This document shows, piece after piece, positions 1-5,269 of a stretch of 5,269 bases of DNA. Origin of the DNA: Spirochaetaceae bacterium (GTDB taxonomy: Bacteria; Spirochaetota; Spirochaetia; B11-G9); assembly GCA_030633365.1 (NCBI GenBank), contig DAOVSY010000228.1:1-5269 (forward strand), in the 5' to 3' direction. Below the pieces are notes generated by a model. That model had not been told where the DNA came from. It ran no database searches and worked only from the letters and a program-made list of their open reading frames with translations. Made by a program: the position numbers and the translations under genes. Position 1 is the first letter of the stretch. Every line of letters begins with the position of its first letter.

Positions 1-170
1 ACTGAAGGTTCAGTACTTCCTCCAAAAGTCATAGCATCTACATAAGAAAAAGCTGTCATAATGTATGTTTCAGGTTTTCCTATTCCCACTGAAGCGACAG
101 AAGAAAGTTTTTTAAGCAGTTCCTGTTTATCTATAACTTCTGCATTGGTCTGAATTTTTATATATGGCAT
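1..170 (-). CDS. MIF-like tautomerase (macrophage migration inhibitory factor family), 3' end outside window
   Basis: This is the N-terminal half (56 complete codons) of a small protein of the MIF / phenylpyruvate-dopachrome tautomerase family, whose members are about 115 residues and form trimers. It starts MPYIKIQTNA; removal of Met would expose Pro2, the catalytic base of the superfamily. The segment GKPETYIMTAF (residues 31-41) matches the GKPxxYI block of MIF and supplies the active-site lysine (K32). MTFGGSTEPS (47-56) matches the MAFGGSSEP block. Where human MIF has Cys56, the first Cys of its CALC redox motif, this protein has Ser56, so a MIF-type thiol-oxidoreductase activity is unlikely. 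The ATG at 170 is chosen because GGAGG lies five bases upstream and because Pro must follow Met. The later pocket residues (Ile64 and Tyr95 equivalents) are beyond the window. It lies 65 bases downstream of pbpC on the same strand. The protein is probably cytoplasmic, as no signal peptide is seen. The natural substrate is unknown. Family assignment is firm; role is not. Confidence 0.88.
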   Translation of the reverse strand, partial: MPYIKIQTNAEVIDKQELLKKLSSVASVGIGKPETYIMTAFSYVDAMTFGGSTEPS

Positions 171-175
171 TTGAT

Positions 176-180
176 CCTCC
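176..180 (-). promoter_or_regulatory. Shine-Dalgarno of the MIF-like gene
   Basis: On the minus strand the sequence reads GGAGGATCAAATG. GGAGG is a near-perfect anti-16S complement with a five-base spacer to the ATG at 170. It fixes the start codon and predicts efficient initiation, in contrast to pbpC, which has no comparable site. Confidence 0.85.
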
Positions 181-202
181 ATTATTTTTTCAAAGCAATA
201 TA

Positions 203-230
203 ATCATAACACATTTATAAAAATACTAAA
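203..230 (-). promoter_or_regulatory. candidate sigma-70-type promoter for the MIF-like gene (extended -10)
   Basis: On the minus strand, TATGAT (208-203) is one mismatch from TATAAT and is preceded by TGT (211-209), giving an extended -10 (TGTTATGAT). The -35 is weak: TTTAGT at 230-225 with a 16-base spacer matches TTGACA at three positions, which is acceptable when an extended -10 is present. Transcription would start near 196, leaving an untranslated leader of about 25 bases that contains the strong Shine-Dalgarno. The region is AT-rich, so chance matches are expected. No hairpin terminator for pbpC is visible in the same gap (171-235), so readthrough from upstream is also possible. Confidence 0.45.
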
Positions 231-235
231 TTGAT

Positions 236-2515
236 TTATTTGACTACTATTTTTATTTTATCAGAAATAACATCATTCCTGAATTCTATCTCCCACTCCC
301 CTTTTTTAAGTTCAAAACTATAAATTCCATTATCTGTTTCTGCTCTCTTTATACCATTAACTATAACAACAGCTGGTTTTCCTGAAAACCCAATAGTTTT
401 AATTTTGAGAATCTGATCTGATACAGGTGCTGCAGGATCTATAAAAAAAACAGAATTATTTGCAGGATAAATAATTTGAGGATTATTGCTGCTAAGAGTA
501 ATTAACCCTGTCCGGTCTTTAACAGCCAGCCATGAACTGTATTCCTCAGGATATACTGTAAGAACAGCATTATTTTGGCTTTCAGGATCAGGAATGTGCC
601 AGTTGGAAATTTTAATTTCTGCATCAAGGGGTAGATATTCCAGATATGTGGATGGAGTGTAGCTATTTGGAATAAGCCCGGAAAGAGTGCAAAGCCTTAT
701 ATCCTGTGAATAGGTAACTTCATTAAACTCCAAACCTTCGGTATGAATAATTTCAAGCATCTCAGCTGCAACTGCAGCAGGGAGAGAAGAGCCTGTTCGT
801 CCTATTACAGTATTCCCAGAAAAATTACCCATCCAGACACCAACAGTATACTCAGGAGTTGAACCCAAAGCCCATATGTTTTGGAACTGGTTGGAAGTAC
901 CCGTTTTAAACATAGTTTCAAAATCAGTTTCCATAATACTTCCTTCCCCAAATCCAGGATACCTGCTGTTATTATCTGTAAGAATATCCCGAATTATTCC
1001 GGCTGTGTATGGTTTCATTACAGAATAATTACTTTCATTTGGTAAGAAAGGTGATCTGGAAGAATGGAGAAAGGGGGTAACTGGTATAAAATCACCACCC
1101 CTTGGAAATATAGAAAAAGCTCTGGTAAGTTCCATTAGGGAAACTTCTGCATTTCCCAATGCCAGACCTGTACCAACAGAATCTCTTTGAGAGTCCAAAC
1201 TCTCAAAACCAAGGCTAATTAAGTAATCTGCGAAGTTTAAAACTCCTAAACGGTTTATCATGTAGACTGCAGGAACATTCATAGAGGAAGCCAGAGCCAC
1301 CCGGAGTAAAACAGGGCCATGATATGTTCTGTCAAAATTAATAGGCTGATATACATTGGCCTCTCCAAAGTGTAAAGGTATATCAGGAAGGACTGAATTA
1401 GGAAGAAAGCCCCTCTCTATTCCAAGAGCATATAAAAAAGGTTTAAGAGTTGATCCTGGCTGATTTAGTATCTGAACCCCATCAATCTGTCCACTGTTTT
1501 CTGTATCACTAAAATTTGCAGAACCTACATAAGCCAATATTTCTCCTGAAGAGTTGTTAATTATAATTCCAGCACCAGTTGTTATTCTGCTTGCAGCAGA
1601 TATGGAAAGATAATAACTAATTCTATCCTGCAAAATTTCATTAAGTGCTAAATCTATACTTGTATTTATTTTCCCTGATATAACTGGATTCAAAGAAACT
1701 TTAGAAATTTTTTTCTCAGTAAATAAAGAAAAATGAGGTGTAAAATCAGGCCAGTAAAACCTATAATTCATATCAATTGTTTTTTCTAGAATATCCGCCA
1801 TATCATTATATTCAGTTATATTTTGGGAAGCAGCTAAGCCTGAGTTCATACCAAACTTAGCTGCAGTACTAATTGAAGCTTCTGCTTTTGTCAGGGGATT
1901 AAGATTTGCAGGGCTTCTGGGTATAACTGCCAGTAACAAAGATGATTCAAAATTTAAAGAGGCAATATCCTTCCCCAGGAATTTCAGAGAAGCAGCAGCT
2001 ATTCCCTCTGTTTGAAAGGAAAAAGGAATATTATTTAACCATAGTTCCAGTATTTGATTTTTACTCAACCTGCTTTCAAGTCGTATGGCATTAATCAGCT
2101 CGAATATTTTAGCTGTATATCCATGATTACTTCCGGATATTATTCTGGCAAGCTGCATTGTAATTGTAGAAGCGCCGGAAATAATTCTGTCTGCAGATCT
2201 ATTCTGAAAATAAGCTCTAAAAACTGCAAGTGGATCTACTCCAGGATGCAAATAAAACCTGGCATCCTCAGCTATAATAAAAACTCTCTTTGTTATATCA
2301 GGAATATCATCCAGATTTTTATAAATCCTTCGCATCCCGTCTTCAATAGCTGTAACTTTAAGAAGAACACCATTTCTATCATAAATTTCGAGACTGTATT
2401 CCTTCTTTAAAAAAGCATCATACTCAGGATATGCTGAAAATCTGAAAAAGGAATAGATAATTGCCAGTAAAACAAGACTGCTGACCAGGGAAACATAGAA
2501 AAAATTAGTTTTCAT
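236..2515 (-). CDS. pbpC: bifunctional peptidoglycan glycosyltransferase/transpeptidase, PBP1c type
   Basis: Class A penicillin-binding protein that polymerises lipid II into glycan strands and cross-links the stem peptides on the periplasmic side of the inner membrane. Length is 759 residues from ATG 2515, close to E. coli PbpC (about 770). A single N-terminal membrane anchor spans about residues 5-25. The GT51 domain (about 45-215) shows AEDARFYLHPG with catalytic Glu83, GASTITMQLAR (114-124), KIFE (136-139) with the second Glu139, ILELWLN (155-161) and IPRSPANLNP (198-207). The transpeptidase domain (about 310-590) has GSTLKPF with nucleophile Ser355 and Lys358, SMN (411-413) and KTGTS (537-541). 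The tail, about 680-759, resembles the BiPBP_C domain typical of PbpC. Motif 3 has Ala in place of the usual Arg of RKxxE. Only one Cys (609) is left of the Cys residues that usually dot the CxxSG...C...C-x-H stretch. The start overlaps the macroglobulin gene by 11 bases and lacks a good Shine-Dalgarno, so translation is probably coupled. A TTG directly upstream (2518) is a less likely start. Confidence 0.95.
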   Translation of the reverse strand: MKTNFFYVSLVSSLVLLAIIYSFFRFSAYPEYDAFLKKEYSLEIYDRNGVLLKVTAIEDGMRRIYKNLDDIPDITKRVFIIAEDARFYLHPGVDPLAVFRAYFQNRSADRIISGASTITMQLARIISGSNHGYTAKIFELINAIRLESRLSKNQILELWLNNIPFSFQTEGIAAASLKFLGKDIASLNFESSLLLAVIPRSPANLNPLTKAEASISTAAKFGMNSGLAASQNITEYNDMADILEKTIDMNYRFYWPDFTPHFSLFTEKKISKVSLNPVISGKINTSIDLALNEILQDRISYYLSISAASRITTGAGIIINNSSGEILAYVGSANFSDTENSGQIDGVQILNQPGSTLKPFLYALGIERGFLPNSVLPDIPLHFGEANVYQPINFDRTYHGPVLLRVALASSMNVPAVYMINRLGVLNFADYLISLGFESLDSQRDSVGTGLALGNAEVSLMELTRAFSIFPRGGDFIPVTPFLHSSRSPFLPNESNYSVMKPYTAGIIRDILTDNNSRYPGFGEGSIMETDFETMFKTGTSNQFQNIWALGSTPEYTVGVWMGNFSGNTVIGRTGSSLPAAVAAEMLEIIHTEGLEFNEVTYSQDIRLCTLSGLIPNSYTPSTYLEYLPLDAEIKISNWHIPDPESQNNAVLTVYPEEYSSWLAVKDRTGLITLSSNNPQIIYPANNSVFFIDPAAPVSDQILKIKTIGFSGKPAVVIVNGIKRAETDNGIYSFELKKGEWEIEFRNDVISDKIKIVVK
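2505..2515 (-). promoter_or_regulatory. start/stop overlap of the macroglobulin gene and pbpC (translational coupling)
   Basis: The minus strand reads ATGAAAACTAA: the pbpC ATG begins at 2515 and the TAA of the upstream gene ends at 2505, in a different frame. Upstream of the ATG the nearest purine-rich stretch (AGGG, about 17 bases away) is too distant to be a normal Shine-Dalgarno. Terminating ribosomes on the macroglobulin message therefore probably reinitiate on pbpC. The coupling itself is inferred; the overlap is seen directly. Confidence 0.7.
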
Positions 2516-5269
2516 CAATAATTACTAGTTTACCCTGGGTACGTCCAAATATTTCAGGTTCATACATACACTCCGCCTGTATAGGAGGTGTAGGATAAAT
2601 TCCTGATCTGACAGCTCTAAAATAAAACTCCAGTTCTTTTTTCCCTTTTTGAAATTTATCAAAAAAATACTGAACCTCATTATCCAGAATCTCTTTCCTG
2701 GGAGGGTTATACCAATAATTGTTACTATCAATTTCCTTTTCCAGAAATAAGGCTGTACTTAAAAAAGAAGCATCCAGAATCCTTGCACCACTCGGTATGG
2801 GTACTCTTACAGATAGATACTCTCTGTCTCTAGTACTTGAAACTGTTATCTTCTGAATGTAGGTTTTTCCTGCTGTCAGTGCAGAGGAATTAACAATATT
2901 CCCATCAATATCTGTTACATTTGTATACAAACCAATACCTTCATCTCTGGGGCCCAAAATTTCTGAAGGAAGGGAATATTTTAGTGACCCGGTGTAGAAA
3001 AGATTACCTGGACCAATTTTCTCAATTGACAGAGGCAAAGAAGTATCCCTGTCAAATAAAATAAGGGGATCTTCTGTAAAATTGAAAATCTTATTTACAG
3101 ATTTATCATTAATACTTTTAAAAGATGCAGACAGTAAATTACTACCGGAAAGATTTGCACTGGCAGAAAAATCTACAGCATCACTTAAATTACTATTGGA
3201 TAAAGCAAGCATTGCCCATGCTGTATCTGCAGTATTATTCCAGTAACCATTTCTCTTTTGCAGGGACAGGGTATTTGCTGTGCGCATAAGAAGTTCACTT
3301 TCCGGGTCCTGTTTTTGAAGAAGCATCAGAAGAAGCGATAATGTTTCAGTTTTAGAAGCATAAAAGCTGTTTCGTTCTTCTGTTTCTGTAATATCAATTG
3401 TTCTTGTACCAGGCTGAATAAATTTACGTATTCTATCAAGGGCTAATTTCGCTTTTTTATTATCTCCTGCTTCAGAAAAAGCCATACCCAGCATTGCATA
3501 TGAAGTCAAACCTAATTCATCCCCCTTATTCAGCAGAGTGGATGCACCGGTAATATTCTGGTTATACAAGGCAGAAACATAATATCTGAATGCCATGAGA
3601 TAATTGGATGTACTTACCCATTTATCAGGTTTATTTATATATGAAAGAAGGCTATCAATATTTGGAGTAGAATCCAGTTTAATGCCAGCCTCGTCCAATA
3701 AATAAAGAAGATGTGCAACCCTGAGAGAAATATAATAAGATGATCTGTAACCGGATTCCGGCCAAAAAGGGATTCCTCCATCTTTATTCTGATATTTTCC
3801 TATTAAAGCTATTTCTGTTTTAATATATTCCTCTGAATTTTTATCAGGAAAAAGAAATTTTGGAATAATTTTACTACTACGCTGTTCAAAACAGTTGTAT
3901 GGATATTCCGCCAGATATTCTGCAGCACTTTTCAGTTCTCCGCCAAATCCCGGGGACAGAGTAAGTGACAGACTGCCAATCCCATCTTCTGCTGATGAGG
4001 GAATAACTATAATCTCTTCCACATGGCCACGGTCTGTTACAGAATCTCCAATTCGTCCGGCAGCAGTAAAAGTTTCACTTACATAAGGTTTTTCTACCAC
4101 CACATCAGTATGAAGTTCTTCATTTAGAAGATCTGATCTTATTGAAAAACTAACAGTCCCTGACCCAATTGCTGAAGCACTTAGAGAAAAATTTACTATT
4201 TCCGTCTGGCCCGCTCCAAGAATGATTTCTTTTTTTTCTTCACCTGAAACAGATAAAATATCTGAACTGACAGATGTGGATATTTTTTCCTCTTTATCAG
4301 ATAAATTTGTAAGACTAATTCCCGATAAAGCAGTATCTCTGTATCTAAGCTTTGGAGGTAAAATAGATCTTGCATTAATTGGATTCCTTGCAAATATTTC
4401 CCCTTCCTCAATTCCAAATTTATTATCCTTTACACCAACTGCCGTGAAACGATACGTTGTTAAATTATCTGGAAGAGTAAAATTGAAAAAGGCCTCCCCT
4501 CTTGAATTTGTTATAATATAGGGCTCAAATACTGCAGTGGGATTAAAGTCATCTCTTTGCTCAAGCTTGCCCCCCTCTGAGTCTCCCCCCTGTAGATCTT
4601 TAACTTCATAAGTAACAGGATCGATCAAAAGTGATCTGGAATCTGCACCTCTTGTGCCCAGAGGGAACTTATCTCTGGAATAGAAATATTCTACAGGGTT
4701 TGGAACGTGATAATTAATAAGATCAAGTACACCTCTATCAACTGCCATTAAAGTAATCTCTGCTCCTGCCAGAGGTTTATCATTAAAAACAGTACTAATT
4801 TTCATTTCAACAACTTCCCCTGGTTTATAAGAGGATTTATCAGATTCTACAGAGATATCAAATGTTCGGGACTGATTATCAATATTTAAAGCTGTAATTC
4901 CAAAATAACCCTTTGGTTTATCCAGATCAGGATCAAAATAATTATTTACAGGAGCCCTGGTTCTTTTCGACCAGGATGAAACAGCAACATAAACTACAGG
5001 TACATAGTTTTCTTCTATAGGTATTCCAATTACCTGTGCTCCCCCTTCAAGATATATAACTCTTTCATCGAAAATTCCCTCTCGTTCGGTTGTAACCAGA
5101 TACTGGCCTTCAGGAAGAGGAGATTTAATAATCAATTTAGCAGTCTCACCAGGTTTGTAGATTATTTTATCTGCTTCCAGGTTGATATCCTGATTATCAT
5201 CCCTACCCCATCGTATCCAGTCTCCACCAGTAGAATAGAATGAAAGATTTGTTATGATATCCCTTCCAG
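2505..5269 (-). CDS. yfhM: bacterial alpha-2-macroglobulin with thioester (YfhM type), 5' end outside window
   Basis: The reading frame is open to the window edge: 920 complete codons are present and family members are about 1,600-1,900 residues, so the signal peptide or lipobox and the first macroglobulin-like domains are missing. An apparent start near 5135 is an internal TTG; the residues before it (IIYKPGETAKLIIKSPLPEG) are a typical macroglobulin-like strand block. In order, numbering from the first full codon: a YKPGE block near 147; AVDRGVLDLI (175-184); a polar, Gly/Asp/Lys/Arg-rich stretch (about 190-239) that is the candidate bait region; the A2M block with LPDNLTTYRF (265-274); the thioester YPYNCFEQ (455-462; Cys459, Gln462) followed by the helical thioester domain (about 460-700); and a C-terminal receptor-binding-like part ending in PPIQAECMYEPEIFGRTQG. 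The family traps proteases: bait cleavage exposes the thioester, which binds the attacker covalently. The intact CxEQ separates it from thioester-less YfaS-type paralogues. It is followed by overlapping pbpC, the usual partner. Location is the periplasm, probably anchored to the inner membrane, but the anchor is not visible here. Confidence 0.95.
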   Translation of the reverse strand, partial: GRDIITNLSFYSTGGDWIRWGRDDNQDINLEADKIIYKPGETAKLIIKSPLPEGQYLVTTEREGIFDERVIYLEGGAQVIGIPIEENYVPVVYVAVSSWSKRTRAPVNNYFDPDLDKPKGYFGITALNIDNQSRTFDISVESDKSSYKPGEVVEMKISTVFNDKPLAGAEITLMAVDRGVLDLINYHVPNPVEYFYSRDKFPLGTRGADSRSLLIDPVTYEVKDLQGGDSEGGKLEQRDDFNPTAVFEPYIITNSRGEAFFNFTLPDNLTTYRFTAVGVKDNKFGIEEGEIFARNPINARSILPPKLRYRDTALSGISLTNLSDKEEKISTSVSSDILSVSGEEKKEIILGAGQTEIVNFSLSASAIGSGTVSFSIRSDLLNEELHTDVVVEKPYVSETFTAAGRIGDSVTDRGHVEEIIVIPSSAEDGIGSLSLTLSPGFGGELKSAAEYLAEYPYNCFEQRSSKIIPKFLFPDKNSEEYIKTEIALIGKYQNKDGGIPFWPESGYRSSYYISLRVAHLLYLLDEAGIKLDSTPNIDSLLSYINKPDKWVSTSNYLMAFRYYVSALYNQNITGASTLLNKGDELGLTSYAMLGMAFSEAGDNKKAKLALDRIRKFIQPGTRTIDITETEERNSFYASKTETLSLLLMLLQKQDPESELLMRTANTLSLQKRNGYWNNTADTAWAMLALSNSNLSDAVDFSASANLSGSNLLSASFKSINDKSVNKIFNFTEDPLILFDRDTSLPLSIEKIGPGNLFYTGSLKYSLPSEILGPRDEGIGLYTNVTDIDGNIVNSSALTAGKTYIQKITVSSTRDREYLSVRVPIPSGARILDASFLSTALFLEKEIDSNNYWYNPPRKEILDNEVQYFFDKFQKGKKELEFYFRAVRSGIYPTPPIQAECMYEPEIFGRTQGKLVIIDEN
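3882..3893 (-). other. thioester motif CFEQ of the alpha-2-macroglobulin
   Basis: Codons TGT-TTT-GAA-CAG encode Cys-Phe-Glu-Gln within EYPYNCFEQRSSK. In this family the Cys thiol and Gln side chain form the internal beta-cysteinyl-gamma-glutamyl thioester. Both required residues and the preceding aromatic-Pro-Tyr context are present, so the protein should be able to capture targets covalently. Confidence 0.93.
4551..4700 (-). other. candidate bait region of the alpha-2-macroglobulin
   Basis: About 50 residues between the AVDRGVLDL block and the RDDFNPTAVFEP start of the A2M block. The stretch is polar and probably flexible, with seven Lys/Arg spread along it, aromatic and Leu residues, and a Gly-rich LQGGDSEGGK segment. 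In bacterial macroglobulins the protease-sensitive bait lies at this place, just before the conserved Arg-x-Phe strand. Placement rests on position and composition only; the exact limits are uncertain. Confidence 0.45.

Noticed and set aside
171..235. Possible terminator after pbpC
   Set aside because: The gap is AT-rich, with no GC-rich stem followed by a T-run on the minus strand, so I cannot support a terminator.
443..450. Eight-base homopolymer in pbpC
   Set aside because: It encodes Phe-Phe near the C-terminus in an intact frame. A slip here would affect only the last 70 or so residues, beyond both catalytic domains, so it is less notable than the tract in the macroglobulin gene.
2054..2410. 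Plus-strand open frame of 118 codons opposite pbpC
   Set aside because: It lies fully antisense to the conserved GT51 region of pbpC, has Cys-rich, low-complexity content with no recognisable domain, and no start signal worth noting. It is a shadow of the real gene.
2531..2541. Inverted repeat TACCC-T-GGGTA near the end of the macroglobulin gene
   Set aside because: The loop would be one base, it has no T-run after it, and it lies in coding sequence; a chance palindrome is the simpler explanation.
4222..4521. Plus-strand open frame of 99 codons, and a minus-strand frame at 4196-4417, in the macroglobulin gene
   Set aside because: Both overlap the conserved A2M block read in the true frame; their products are compositionally odd and have no family resemblance.
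5133..5135. Apparent start codon of the macroglobulin gene
   Set aside because: It is a TTG inside an open frame that continues without a stop to 5269, and the residues upstream (for example YKPGETAKL) belong to a conserved macroglobulin-like domain. The gene is partial, not short.

Overview
The window is a low-GC (visibly AT-rich), fully coding bacterial segment with three genes, all read from the minus strand. In transcription order they are: (1) the C-terminal part of a large bacterial alpha-2-macroglobulin whose 5' end lies beyond position 5269; (2) a complete bifunctional penicillin-binding protein of the PbpC (PBP1c) type; (3) the first half of a small MIF-like tautomerase that runs off the window at position 1. 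The envelope genes point to a diderm bacterium, because the alpha-2-macroglobulin/PbpC pair acts in the periplasm. The AT-rich codon use would fit a low-GC lineage such as a spirochaete, but nothing in the window fixes the taxon.

The alpha-2-macroglobulin and pbpC overlap by 11 bases (ATG at 2515, upstream stop ending at 2505), so they are almost certainly co-transcribed and probably translationally coupled. This is the known yfhM-pbpC arrangement. The macroglobulin is thought to trap foreign proteases that enter a damaged envelope, covalently through its thioester (CFEQ is intact here), while PbpC polymerises and cross-links peptidoglycan, possibly for repair. Both GT51 and transpeptidase catalytic motifs are present in PbpC.

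After pbpC there is a 65-base gap with no recognisable hairpin terminator. It contains an extended -10 promoter candidate and a strong Shine-Dalgarno for the tautomerase gene, so that gene probably has its own promoter, with readthrough from pbpC possible. No functional link between the tautomerase and the envelope pair is evident.

There are no RNA genes, mobile elements, CRISPR arrays or long repeats that I can support. I did not find a previously undescribed system. The points worth a second look are details within a known gene pair: the start codon and overlap, the candidate bait region, loss of conserved cysteines in the PbpC C-terminal part, and an A8 tract in the macroglobulin gene.
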